A stretch of DNA of 64,000 bases from Paraburkholderia sp. BCC1886 (GTDB lineage: Bacteria > Pseudomonadota > Gammaproteobacteria > Burkholderiales > Burkholderiaceae), in NCBI RefSeq assembly GCF_900996245.1, contig NZ_CAAJGK010000107.1, positions 124,001-188,000 on the forward strand, in the 5' to 3' direction. Position 1 is the stretch's first letter; each line of letters begins with the position of its first letter. Below are positions 1 to 8,500 of the stretch, in pieces. The notes under the pieces are model-generated. The model did not search any database. It worked only from the letters and a program-made list of their open reading frames with translations, and was not told the DNA's origin. Position numbers and translations under genes: made by a program.

Positions 1-96
1 CGGGCGGCGTGCCGGGCCGGGAACCGACAGTCGATTTCGTCATCATCATCGCAGCGCGCGCACGGCCGGCGCGCTCAATCAAAGGTTGTATCAGTC
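1..96. other. leader upstream of rlmB, no gene called
   Basis: All three forward frames stay open through most of this short stretch because of high GC, so it could include the 3' end of an upstream gene. In related genomes rnr usually precedes rlmB. No recognisable protein tail could be read here and none is called. Confidence 0.3.
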
Positions 97-843
97 ATGT
101 CACGTCTTAAGGTTTTATACGGTTTCCATGCAGTGACCGCCCGTATCCGTCACGATGCGTCGACGGTCGAAGAGGTCTATTACGACGCCACGCGTAAAGA
201 TCGCCGCATGACCGAGTTTCTGCACGCGGCAAAAGAAGCCGGCGTGCGTCTGATCGCCGCCGACGAAACGCGTCTGTGGGGGCTCGCGCATACCGAGCGT
301 CATCAGGGCGTGGTGGCACGCGCCGGCGACATGCCGCTCGCGCAGAACCTCGCGGAACTGCTCGACGGAATCAACGGCTCTCCGCTCATTCTGGTGCTGG
401 ACGGCGTGACCGATCCGCACAATCTCGGCGCCTGCCTGCGGGTGGCCGACGCCGCCGGCGCGCACGCGGTGATCGTGCCGCGCGACCGCGCCGTCGGTTT
501 GAACGCGACCGCTGCGAAAGTCGCGAGCGGGGCAGCCGACACCGTGCCGTACATCACCGTGACGAATCTGGCCCGCGCGCTGCGCGAGTTGAAGGACGCC
601 GGGGTGTGGGTAGTGGGAACGGCCGGCGAGGCCACCAAGAGCCTCTACGAGACCGAGCTGGACGGTCCCGTGGCTCTGGTGATGGGCGCTGAAGGCGAGG
701 GCATGCGCCGCCTCACGCGCGACACCTGCGACGTCGTCATGCAGATTCCGATGGCGGGCACGGTCGAAAGCCTGAATGTCTCGGTGGCCTCGGGCGTGTG
801 TCTGTTCGAAGCGGTGCGTCAGCGCTCGGTGAAGAAGAAGTAA
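97..843 (+). CDS. rlmB: 23S rRNA (guanosine(2251)-2'-O)-methyltransferase RlmB
   Basis: SPOUT-family methyltransferase that 2'-O-methylates G2251 in the peptidyl-transferase loop of 23S rRNA, using SAM. The 248-residue length is normal for the family. The N-terminal part (about residues 5-80, beginning YGFHAVTARI) is the RNA-binding L30e-like domain. The C-terminal knotted domain shows the three SPOUT motifs: DPHNLGACLRVAD near residue 110, GAEGEG at 197-202, and IPMAGTVESLNVSVAS at 217-232, which carries the conserved Asn and Ser. rpiA follows 66 bases downstream on the same strand, an order common in Burkholderia. Nothing unusual was seen. Confidence 0.96.
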   Translation: MSRLKVLYGFHAVTARIRHDASTVEEVYYDATRKDRRMTEFLHAAKEAGVRLIAADETRLWGLAHTERHQGVVARAGDMPLAQNLAELLDGINGSPLILVLDGVTDPHNLGACLRVADAAGAHAVIVPRDRAVGLNATAAKVASGAADTVPYITVTNLARALRELKDAGVWVVGTAGEATKSLYETELDGPVALVMGAEGEGMRRLTRDTCDVVMQIPMAGTVESLNVSVASGVCLFEAVRQRSVKKK

Positions 844-909
844 CCGGAAGAAGTAATCGCGCCCGCTACTCCGGTAAACTAGCCGTTTTTTACTGCTCGC
901 CCGCATCCC

Positions 910-1605
910 ATGACTCAAGACGAACTCAAGCAACTGGTCGGCCAGGCGGCCGCCGATTACGTCCTCGCCAACGTGCCGGAAGGCTCGATCGTCGGCGTCG
1001 GCACCGGCTCGACGGCCAACTGTTTCGTCGACGCGCTCGCGGCGAACAAGGCCCGTTATCGCGGCGCGGTGTCGAGTTCGCTCGCCACCACCGCACGTCT
1101 GCAATCGCACGGCTTCAAGATTCTCGACCTGAACGAAATCGATTCGCTGAAGGTGTACGTGGACGGCGCCGACGAGATCGACCATGGCGGCGCGATGATC
1201 AAGGGCGGCGGCGGCGCGCTGACGCGCGAGAAAATCGTTGCGTCGGTGTCGGAAGTGTTCGTCTGTATCGCCGACTCGAGCAAGCTCGTCGACACGCTCG
1301 GTCAGTTTCCGCTGCCCATCGAAGTCGTCCCGATGGCGCGTACCGCGATCGGTCGCCGCGTCACGGCGCTCGGCGGCGTGCCGGTCGTGCGGGTCACCAA
1401 AGAGGGCGTGCCGTTCATCACCGACAACGGCAACGAGATCATCGACGTGAAAGGGCTCAGCATCAGCGACCCGCGCACGCTCGAGACGCATATCAACGCA
1501 TGGCCGGGTGTGGTGACCGTCGGACTGTTTGCGGGCCGTAGCGCGAATCTCTGCCTGCTCGGCACCGACACCGGCGTGCGTACCATCGAGTACGCCAGGA
1601 ACTGA
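910..1605 (+). CDS. rpiA: ribose-5-phosphate isomerase A
   Basis: Interconverts ribose 5-phosphate and ribulose 5-phosphate in the non-oxidative pentose phosphate pathway; cytosolic. The protein is 231 residues, the usual size. Family signatures are visible in order: VGVGTGSTANCFVDAL (phosphate-binding GTGST loop), DGADEID (catalytic Asp region), KGGGGALTREK (catalytic Lys and Glu), and a C-terminal GVRTIEY tail. It follows rlmB in the same direction and is closed by a strong hairpin terminator just downstream. Confidence 0.97.
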   Translation: MTQDELKQLVGQAAADYVLANVPEGSIVGVGTGSTANCFVDALAANKARYRGAVSSSLATTARLQSHGFKILDLNEIDSLKVYVDGADEIDHGGAMIKGGGGALTREKIVASVSEVFVCIADSSKLVDTLGQFPLPIEVVPMARTAIGRRVTALGGVPVVRVTKEGVPFITDNGNEIIDVKGLSISDPRTLETHINAWPGVVTVGLFAGRSANLCLLGTDTGVRTIEYARN

Positions 1606-1627
1606 TCGCGTCGTTTCGCTGTGTTTG

Positions 1628-1665
1628 AAACGGGCCTGCTTTTCAATCGAAGCAGGCCCGTTTTT
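1628..1665. terminator. rho-independent terminator between rpiA and a convergent glycosyltransferase
   Basis: A 14-base perfect inverted repeat (1628-1641 and 1650-1663, core CGGGCCTGCTT) encloses an 8-base loop and runs into a T tract on the plus strand. The left arm begins with A residues, so it can also serve the minus-strand gene that ends at 1703. Confidence 0.9.
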
Positions 1666-1702
1666 CATTCCGGCGTTTGAAAGACTAACGCGACGAACAA
1701 GG

Positions 1703-2992
1703 CTAACGCGCGGCTTCCTTGATCGCCTGCGTCATCCGCTGCAGATACGTCTCGACGGAGAATTCCGAGCGCGCGTCCATGACGGCTTGATCCGCGAGTC
1801 GCTGCGCGAGCGCGGGGTCGGCGCGCAACGTGCCGATGGCCTCGGCCAGCGCCGCACTGTCCCCGGGCTTCACGAGCCAGCCGTTGCGCGCGTGCCGCAC
1901 GATCTCGGTCACGCCGCCTGCCGCCGCCGCAATCACCGGACGAGCCGCCGCCATGCCTTCGACGATTACGCGGCCGAACGGCTCGGGTTCGGTCGACGTG
2001 TGCAGGATCACGTCCATCGCCTTCATCCACGCGGGCACATCGTCCTGAAAGCCCGCGAAATGCACGCGATCGGCGACGCCCAGCGCCTGCGCCTGTGCGT
2101 GCAGACGCTCGGCATACGCGTCCTCGCCGAACAGCGGCGCACCCACCAGCACCAGATGAACGCCAGGCAGCCGGGCTAATGCTTCGAGCGCGACATGTTG
2201 CCCCTTCCACGGCGCGAGCCGGCCAAACAGACCCGCAATCCACGCCTGCTCGGGCAGGCCCAGACGGCGGCGCAGCGCGCCTGTGTCGCTGCCGTCGATA
2301 CGGTTGAAGGCCGCGGCATCGATACCGTTGTAGATGACCGGCACGGTGTCCGCTGCGATGCCCGTGAGGGCGCTCAGCGAGCGCGCCGACGCCTGCGAGT
2401 TCACCACAACCTGATCGACCGCGAGCCGCACCAGCCATTTGACGATGGCGAGTTGAACGCGTCCGAAATGCTCGCGCGTGAGGATGTCGTGCTGATACCA
2501 GATGACCGGTTTGCGATGCAACGGCTTGCCAAGCGCGCCGAGCACCAGCGCCTTCTGCGTGTTGAGAAACAGTACGTCGAATGCGCGCGCTCTCTCTGCG
2601 ATTGCGCGGACCTGGCGCAGGATGCCGGGGATCACGCGCAGACACTTCGACCACGATGCCTGACGCTCGATGCCGGAGACGCTCGCGTCGCTCATCACCT
2701 GAACGCGCGCGCCGAGTGCTTCGAGACGCGTGCGGAACGGCCCGTCGGAGAGCAGCATGACTTCGCTGCGTTCGGTGCAATGCCCGGCCAGTTGCAGCAA
2801 CGCGAATTCCGCCCCGCCGAGCTGTCCGCTCTGATCGACGAACAGCACGCTCGGGACCGTATGCGCGCGGCTCATCGCGGCGGCTTGCGACGGCCCGGTC
2901 GGCGAAACCGGAGCGCCGGGCGAATCGAGCAGCGTGGACTGCAAACGTGGCATGGAGTGAGCGAGGGGCGAAGCTTCGATCGTCGGGCGCAT
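1703..2992 (-). CDS. glycosyltransferase family 4 (GT-B fold)
   Basis: Retaining GT-B glycosyltransferase, probably adding a sugar to a lipid-linked repeat unit at the inner face of the cytoplasmic membrane. The N-terminal Rossmann half starts near VPSVLFVDQSGQLGGAEFAL, with the GGAE loop typical of GT4. The C-terminal half has FGRLAPWKG and the donor-site E-x7-E region EPFGRVIVEGMAAARPVI. The start is uncertain: GTG at 3019, ATG at 2992, ATG at 2953 and ATG at 2875 are all in frame and none has a clear ribosome-binding site. The family N-terminus fits 2875 best, which gives about 390 residues. It diverges from another GT4 gene at 3165. Donor and acceptor cannot be read from sequence. Confidence 0.88.
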   Translation of the reverse strand: MRPTIEASPLAHSMPRLQSTLLDSPGAPVSPTGPSQAAAMSRAHTVPSVLFVDQSGQLGGAEFALLQLAGHCTERSEVMLLSDGPFRTRLEALGARVQVMSDASVSGIERQASWSKCLRVIPGILRQVRAIAERARAFDVLFLNTQKALVLGALGKPLHRKPVIWYQHDILTREHFGRVQLAIVKWLVRLAVDQVVVNSQASARSLSALTGIAADTVPVIYNGIDAAAFNRIDGSDTGALRRRLGLPEQAWIAGLFGRLAPWKGQHVALEALARLPGVHLVLVGAPLFGEDAYAERLHAQAQALGVADRVHFAGFQDDVPAWMKAMDVILHTSTEPEPFGRVIVEGMAAARPVIAAAAGGVTEIVRHARNGWLVKPGDSAALAEAIGTLRADPALAQRLADQAVMDARSEFSVETYLQRMTQAIKEAAR

Positions 2993-3164
2993 AGGAAGGC
3001 GAGTAATAGATTTTTTCACCGGCTCGCAGGAGGCGAGTGGCGAGACTTAATTATTCGCGTACTGTCACGCGCCGAATGTGGGCACGCGCACGCACGGCAG
3101 ACGATCTGACACCTACACTCGCTGCTATGCCCAAGAGGCGCTTATTCGATAGACCGGGGGGATC

Positions 3165-4382
3165 ATGAAAGTGGCGATCGTGCACGACTGGCTCGTCGAA
3201 CCAGGCGGCGCCGAGAAGGTGCTCGAGCAGATTATCGAGTGCTTTCCCGATGCCGATCTATTCAGCCTCGTGGATTTTCTCGAGGACCGCAGACCGCTGG
3301 CCGGCAAGCCCGTGACGACGTCGTTCATTCAACGTTTGCCGTTCGCGCGTCGCCGTTATCGCGCGTATTTGCCGTTGATGCCGCTCGCAATCGAACAGTT
3401 CGATCTGTCTGGCTACGATCTGATCATTACGAGTTCTTACGCGGTAGCGAAGGGTGTGCTGGTCGGACCGGACCAGACGCATGTGAGCTACGTGCATTCG
3501 CCCATGCGTTACGCGTGGGACCTGCAGCACCAGTATCTGCGTGAAGCGAATCTGACGCGCGGACCGAAGTCGTGGGCCGCGCGCATTCTGCTGCATTACC
3601 TGCGTGGCTGGGACTCGCATTCGGCCAATAGCGTCGACCGTCTGATCGCGAACTCGCACTTCGTTTCGCGGCGCGTGATGAAGACGTATCGACGCGATTC
3701 GGCGGTGATTCCGCCGCCGGTCGACGTGCACGAATTCGAGCTTTGCACGCGCAAGGACGACTTCTACCTGACCGCATCGCGAATGGTGCCGTACAAGCGT
3801 ATCGATCTGATTGTCGAGACGTTCAATGCCACGCCGCATCGCAAGCTGGTGGTGATCGGCGACGGTCCCGACATGGCTGCGATTCGCGCGAAGGCCGGGC
3901 CGAACGTGACGATCATGGGATATCAGCCGTTCGAGGTACTCAAGGATCACATGCAGCGTGCGAAAGCTTTTGTGTTCGCTGCGGAAGAAGACTTTGGCAT
4001 CGTGCCGCTCGAAGCCCAGGCTTGCGGTACGCCGGTGATTGCTTTCGGGAAGGGCGGTGCGCTGGAAACAGTGGTGCCGGTTGGCGAGGCGCATCCGACC
4101 GGCGTGTACTTTGCGCGGCAGACGGTCGTGTCGATGCTCGATGCCATCGATCGTTTCGAACGCCTGCGCGAACAGATTACGCCGCTTGCGTGCCGTGCGA
4201 ACGCCGAGCGTTTTTCGGCGGCGGTATTCCGGCGTGCGTTCATGGCCGAAGTGACGCGCACGATTGCAGCGGCTGGGCAGCGTCATCGTATCGCGCCGGT
4301 GGAGCGTATCGAACACGAGCCGGCGAGTCAGGATCTGCGCTGGAAAGTGGAGCCGGCGCAAAACAGCAATTGGGGTCGATGA
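3165..4382 (+). CDS. glycosyltransferase family 4
   Basis: A 405-residue GT-B glycosyltransferase beginning MKVAIVHDWLVEPGGAEKVL, the classic GT4 opening with a GGAEK loop. A middle block HSPMRYAWDLQHQYL is typical of mannosyltransferase-like GT4 enzymes. The C-terminal donor-binding segment is EEDFGIVPLEAQACGTPVIA, with the E-x7-E pair. It is transcribed divergently from the GT4 at 1703-2992, across a 170-base spacer that should hold both promoters. A role in exopolysaccharide or lipopolysaccharide repeat-unit assembly is inferred from context. The sugar is unknown. Confidence 0.92.
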   Translation: MKVAIVHDWLVEPGGAEKVLEQIIECFPDADLFSLVDFLEDRRPLAGKPVTTSFIQRLPFARRRYRAYLPLMPLAIEQFDLSGYDLIITSSYAVAKGVLVGPDQTHVSYVHSPMRYAWDLQHQYLREANLTRGPKSWAARILLHYLRGWDSHSANSVDRLIANSHFVSRRVMKTYRRDSAVIPPPVDVHEFELCTRKDDFYLTASRMVPYKRIDLIVETFNATPHRKLVVIGDGPDMAAIRAKAGPNVTIMGYQPFEVLKDHMQRAKAFVFAAEEDFGIVPLEAQACGTPVIAFGKGGALETVVPVGEAHPTGVYFARQTVVSMLDAIDRFERLREQITPLACRANAERFSAAVFRRAFMAEVTRTIAAAGQRHRIAPVERIEHEPASQDLRWKVEPAQNSNWGR

Positions 4383-4538
4383 CGGTAGTGGTTTGCCGGA
4401 ACGACCTATGGGGGCGGTGCGATGTTGCGACCGCCCTCGAAGTATGTCCGTTGTACTGCAGTAATCCGTTCCTTCTGGCCTTGCCCCGATGCAAGCAGTT
4501 CGATGCGCAAACGGGCATGAACGAGCAGGGCGGTTGAT

Positions 4539-4829
4539 ATCGAAGTAAGCGTTGCTGGATTTTTTATAAACAGACATCCGGGCGCGCGCAGTGCGCTATT
4601 GAAGCAGTACTCACTGGTGCAGGCTTGCCTCGCGTATGGCTATAAGGACCTGAAGAGGACTTTCGCCGGCATGGAATTCGTACCGCCGCAATACACCGAT
4701 TTCGATGTGAGCGGCAATCGTGTTTCGGATCGTCGCGGCGATTCACTACAACAGGCCGTCGTATTCGTTCGTCATGTACTGACGTGTTCGATGTACGACC
4801 TTTGGACGAGGAAGAATTTAATCTCATGA
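4539..4829 (+). pseudogene. higB: degraded HigB-type mRNA interferase toxin
   Basis: The frame ending at 4829 reads as a HigB (RelE superfamily) toxin: FINRHPGARSALL, then YKDLKRTFAGMEFVPPQYTD, FDVSGNR, and VVFVRHVLT-x3-MYD at the C-terminus. Two lesions are visible. At the expected start (4539-4541, 8 bases after AGGG) the codon is ATC instead of ATG, and no other start lies between it and the upstream stop at 4518. Between about 4721 and 4753 the conserved FRIVAAIHYNR strand is in another frame, so two compensating indels scramble roughly ten core residues. The stop codon (TGA 4827-4829) overlaps the higA ATG as ATGA. An ATG at 4599 gives 76 residues but lacks the first helix. Toxin activity is probably lost. 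Confidence 0.75.
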
Positions 4830-5251
4830 ATGCCGATCGCCTTCCGGGAGGCTTTCCTCCCGACATCGCTCAAACGTGGGCTGCGTTGCAGGCGCAATTG
4901 CCTATCCGCCCCATTCGTAACGAACAGGACTACGAGATCATGGTGCGTCTGGCCAACTCGTTGTCCGATCAACTCACCGGTAACGAAGGAGAGCCGCTGA
5001 GCGATCTCTTTGCGATCGTTTCGGAACTGGTGAGAACCTGGGAAGTACATAACGTGACGATTCCTAAAGCGGAGCCGCGCGAAGTGCTGCGGCATCTGCT
5101 GGAAACGCACGGGCTCAAGCAGAAGGATCTGATCGGGATCGCGTCGCCGACCGTGGTGAGCGACATTCTTGCGGGGCGTCGTGCCATCAGCAAGAAAGTG
5201 GCGAAGGCGCTGGCGGTCAGGTTTCAGACGGATGTAAGCGCGTTTTTGTAG
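4826..5251 (+). CDS. higA: HigA-type antitoxin / XRE-family regulator
   Basis: A 141-residue protein with the HigA layout: an N-terminal dimerisation and toxin-binding part (PIRNEQDYEIMVRLANSL, then GEPLSDLFAIVSELVRTWE) and a C-terminal helix-turn-helix (VLRHLLETHGLKQKDL, then SPTVVSDILAGRRAISKKVA). It would neutralise HigB and repress its own promoter. The start at 4826 is preferred over 4784 because it overlaps the toxin stop codon and has GAGGAAG upstream. The antitoxin frame is intact although the partner toxin is broken. It could now act as a solitary repressor or protect against related toxins. Confidence 0.85.
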   Translation: MNADRLPGGFPPDIAQTWAALQAQLPIRPIRNEQDYEIMVRLANSLSDQLTGNEGEPLSDLFAIVSELVRTWEVHNVTIPKAEPREVLRHLLETHGLKQKDLIGIASPTVVSDILAGRRAISKKVAKALAVRFQTDVSAFL

Positions 5252-5312
5252 TGGCGAAGCGGGGCCGTCGCGGTGGGTTGCCGCGGGGGTCCTGCTTTTG
5301 CTGATTCAAAGA

Positions 5313-5831
5313 TCAAGCATCTAGTGACTCCCGACACCAGGTTCCGTCACCTTTCAGCGTCTCAACCTTCTTGCTCTCATAGTCGTAAAGCAACCACTGC
5401 TCGTCAGATCGTTCGCCTTCGTTCAGATAGGGCCATGTTGCAAGCTCTCCGCCAAGATCAAATCGAAAGACCGTTTTTACATTTTGCGGTACGACTTCCA
5501 CCGAGAGCAGAATTTGTCCGTCGAGATGTTGCAGCGCGTCATTGATGGCTCCGTCTGACGCCTCGTTGTCGGCAAGCCATACGCCGTTCGAGCAGATGGT
5601 CCAGTTGCACATATGGATCCAAAGGTGCCATCGTCCGGATACGATTACTCTACGGCGATTTGCCAACTCGCGGACATCAGGCGACGCCGATCGAGACAGA
5701 TGGGGTTCGCTAATCTGAAGGTGTGGATATCCGTACTCCATGGTGATGAATGATCCGACGCCCTTGCGCACTTGCCAGACGTGCAGGCCGCAGATATCCG
5801 AAAAAGCATTAGTTATCTTGTCGCGCAACAT
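5313..5831 (-). CDS. conserved hypothetical protein, unknown function
   Basis: A 172-residue soluble protein, MLRDKITNAFSDICGLHVW..., with no signal peptide or membrane segment. It is rich in Trp (WHLWIHMCNW, QWLLYD) and predicted to be mostly beta strand. I do not assign a family. The size, acidity and orphan context resemble immunity or phage-defence accessory proteins, but that is only a guess. The coding region is visibly lower in GC than its neighbours. It converges on higA and lies between two glycosyltransferase blocks, suggesting it arrived with the toxin-antitoxin pair. Confidence 0.7.
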   Translation of the reverse strand: MLRDKITNAFSDICGLHVWQVRKGVGSFITMEYGYPHLQISEPHLSRSASPDVRELANRRRVIVSGRWHLWIHMCNWTICSNGVWLADNEASDGAINDALQHLDGQILLSVEVVPQNVKTVFRFDLGGELATWPYLNEGERSDEQWLLYDYESKKVETLKGDGTWCRESLDA

Positions 5832-5950
5832 GGCTTCGCCTAATTATCGGTCGGACAGAACATATCCCAACGAAGATATCCAAACCCGAACCCAATTCCT
5901 ATGCGACGCATCATCACGTAACGTAAAAACCTCCTCGCAAAACCAGCCCG

Positions 5951-5988
5951 AAAAGCAAAAAGAGCGCACCATCGGTGCGCTCTTTTTT
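5951..5988. terminator. bidirectional rho-independent terminator
   Basis: Ten-base perfect stem AGAGCGCACC (5961-5970) with GGTGCGCTCT (5974-5983), a 3-base loop, T6 on the plus strand and an A-rich left flank giving a T tail on the minus strand. It sits just downstream of the end of the tyrosine autokinase gene (6011, minus strand) and terminates that operon. Confidence 0.92.
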
Positions 5989-6010
5989 GCCAACCAGAAA
6001 CAACCCGACC

Positions 6011-8398
6011 CTACCGCTTGATCCCCGTATCCAGCGGATCCGCCGCCGAATAGTTATACGCATAAGCGTAGTCATACGTGCCGTTCTTATTGTGACTCTT
6101 CAACGGCACCGCATTCATCACGCCACCCACCACGCGAGCCCGCGCGCGCCGCAACTTCTTCAGCGCATCGGCAACGTGCCCTTCGGTGTGCGCACCCGCA
6201 CGCATCACCAGCACCGTCGATCCCGCCAGATGCGCGATTACCGCGGCATCGGCCACCGCGAGCAAAGGCGGCGTATCGACGATCACCAGATCGAACTCCT
6301 GTTCGAGTCGCGCGAGGATTTCACCGAAGCGCGACGACGTGAGCAGTTCCGACGGATTCGGCGGATGCGCGCCCGACGAAATGAAGTGCAAGCCTTCGAC
6401 TCCGGTCGAACGCGCCGCCGTTTCCAGATCGACCTGGCCGGTCAACAGTTCGGTCAAACCACCTTGCGGCGAGCGGCCGAGATATTGCGCGAGCCGGCCG
6501 CGTCGCAAATCGGCGTCGATCAGCAACACCTTCTTGCCGGATTCCGCGAGTAGCGCCGCGAGGTTCGCGCACAGGAAGCTTTTGCCATCGGACGGTGCCG
6601 GGCTCGTAATCGCGACGATGCGATTGGGCGCGTCGATCAAACCGAACTGCAACGTGGCGCGCAGTCCGCGCAGACCTTCGACTGTCGTATCGTACGGATG
6701 CGTTTTCACCAGCAGCGGGCGGGTCGCAGCCTTGCCCGAATGAATCACGGTTTGCGTCCCCACGGCTTCAGAAGCAGCACCCGGTCGCAGCCGTTGCATG
6801 ACACCGGCAAGCGTGCCCGTCGCGCCTTGCACTTCGCTAGGCGTCGAGCGCGGCGCGGGCAGGGCGGCCGTGCGCATCGCACTCAACTGACGGTCACTGC
6901 GCGCCTGTTCCGGGCTATACGAAATCGAGCCGAAAATCGGCAACTGGAAACGTCGTTCGACGAACTCGGGATCGGCCACGCCGGTGAAGAACGTGCGGCG
7001 GCAGAACGCAAACAGAATGCCGCCGATCACGCCGAGCACCGTACCCGCCGAAATCACCAGCGCCGACTTCGGACGCACCGGTTCGGACGGCAACAACGCG
7101 TCGTCGAGAATGTGCACGTTGCCGACCGTGCCGGCGCGTGAAATCGACAACTCCTGGGTCTTGTTCAGAATCGCGACGTAAATATCTTCCGCGACTTTGG
7201 CGTCGCGTTGCAGCGCGACCGCATTACGTTCCGACGTCGGCAGCGCATTGAAATGGCTGTCGAACTTCGTCTTCTCGTCGGCGAGCACGGCGAGTTGCGC
7301 ATCGATCTGCTGGATCTCCTGGCTTGCCGGGGTGAAGCGCTGCAGCAGTTGCGCACGTTGGACACGCAGCGTGGCGATCTGCTTTTCGTAATCGATACCG
7401 CCGGAGAGATACGCACCGGCTTCCTGCGTCGGCTGGAACGAACCCACCTTCGACTGATAGTTCGACAACGCAGTCTCGGTACGCTTCACTTCCGCGCGCA
7501 GATGCGGCAGTTCGCTATCGAGGAAGGTCAGCATGCGGTTCGCTTCTTCCTGAGCGCGTTCGGTGCGTTGCGCGAGGTACGAGGCCGCCACGGCATTCAC
7601 GATCGCGGTGATGGCATGCGGGTCCGTACCCGTGTACGACAACTGCACCATACCCGTATCGTGACCTTTCTCTCCCACTTGCAGGCCGTTCGCGAGCGCG
7701 GATACGGCATCGAGCTGGTTGAAGCGGGTCACGTAGAACTCGGTGCCTGGACGCGCGACCAGCGTTTTGACCAGCAACGTCACGCCGTTTCCGCTAGCGG
7801 TCTGACCGGCCACGCCGCTCAGCAAGCGCTGGCCGAATGCATCGCTAAGCTCGTAGCGATGATCGTCGAGCGCGTGCAAAGTCAGACGCGCGCCTTCGAG
7901 CGCCTTGGGCACCGAGATCGAATCGACCGCGAACTCTTCGCCGCCCCACGCATACGAACGCATGCCGAACGCGGCGCCTAGCGGATGACCCGGATGCGCG
8001 AACAGCGTCGAGATCTTGCCGAGCACCGGCATCGTCTTCGCCGAAGTGCTGAAGTTCAGCTTGAACTGCTCGACCACGGGCTCGACCACCGCACGGCTGC
8101 GGATCACTTCGATTTCCGCATCGGTGCGCAGCGGCGCCGTGGCCGGCAGCACCGAAGGCGCATTCTGATTCTGCGTGCCGCCGGTGTTGCTGCTCTGCGT
8201 GTCGATCTGCAGCAGCGCGTCGGCGGAATAGATCGGCGTGGCGAGCTTGGTGTAGATCACCGCCGCGAGAATCACGCTTGCGGCAATGCCGATCACCCAG
8301 CCGATCTGATCGGTGACCATCCGCAGCAGGTCGCGCATCACGGCGTCTTCTTCGCTACTGGGTGCCGGTCCATGTTCCAGCATGTCGTAGGTGCTCAT
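6011..8398 (-). CDS. polysaccharide co-polymerase / BY-type tyrosine autokinase (Wzc, BceF, EpsB family)
   Basis: Inner-membrane protein that controls chain length and export in Wzx/Wzy-dependent polysaccharide synthesis. Its 795 residues contain a Wzz domain with a first membrane helix near residues 33-52 (WVIGIAASVILAAVIY). A long periplasmic coiled region follows, then a second helix (SALVISAGTVLGVIGGILFA). The cytoplasmic kinase has Walker A APSDGKS (601-607), Walker A' KKVLLIDADLRRG (from 622) and Walker B LVIVDTPP (704-711). The C-terminal tyrosine cluster has Tyr at 775, 777, 779, 781 and 783. It is the last gene of a minus-strand run with the GT2 and the initiating transferase. The cognate phosphatase (Wzb) and outer-membrane channel (Wza) are not in the window. 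Confidence 0.95.
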   Translation of the reverse strand: MSTYDMLEHGPAPSSEEDAVMRDLLRMVTDQIGWVIGIAASVILAAVIYTKLATPIYSADALLQIDTQSSNTGGTQNQNAPSVLPATAPLRTDAEIEVIRSRAVVEPVVEQFKLNFSTSAKTMPVLGKISTLFAHPGHPLGAAFGMRSYAWGGEEFAVDSISVPKALEGARLTLHALDDHRYELSDAFGQRLLSGVAGQTASGNGVTLLVKTLVARPGTEFYVTRFNQLDAVSALANGLQVGEKGHDTGMVQLSYTGTDPHAITAIVNAVAASYLAQRTERAQEEANRMLTFLDSELPHLRAEVKRTETALSNYQSKVGSFQPTQEAGAYLSGGIDYEKQIATLRVQRAQLLQRFTPASQEIQQIDAQLAVLADEKTKFDSHFNALPTSERNAVALQRDAKVAEDIYVAILNKTQELSISRAGTVGNVHILDDALLPSEPVRPKSALVISAGTVLGVIGGILFAFCRRTFFTGVADPEFVERRFQLPIFGSISYSPEQARSDRQLSAMRTAALPAPRSTPSEVQGATGTLAGVMQRLRPGAASEAVGTQTVIHSGKAATRPLLVKTHPYDTTVEGLRGLRATLQFGLIDAPNRIVAITSPAPSDGKSFLCANLAALLAESGKKVLLIDADLRRGRLAQYLGRSPQGGLTELLTGQVDLETAARSTGVEGLHFISSGAHPPNPSELLTSSRFGEILARLEQEFDLVIVDTPPLLAVADAAVIAHLAGSTVLVMRAGAHTEGHVADALKKLRRARARVVGGVMNAVPLKSHNKNGTYDYAYAYNYSAADPLDTGIKR

Positions 8399-8500
8399 AG
8401 CGTTACTCCGTTGCGTTCATGCGCATCGACACGTCGACCCGCGGCAATCGTTCTGATAGTCATGTTGTGGTCCTCATGAGAAGCGGATTGCGCCGATTGC

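Noticed and set aside
1..96. C-terminus of an upstream rnr gene
   Set aside because: The order would fit, but no RNase R-like residues can be recognised in any frame.
115..1668. 517-codon minus-strand open frame antisense to rlmB and rpiA
   Set aside because: It mirrors two well-recognised genes; the protein is Arg/His rich without family features, an artefact of high GC.
3258..4577. 439-codon minus-strand open frame
   Set aside because: Antisense to the GT4 gene at 3165-4382, with no plausible domain.
4599..4829. 76-residue protein as an intact small gene
   Set aside because: It is the remnant of HigB lacking the first helix, with a frame-scrambled core, so it is reported as a pseudogene.
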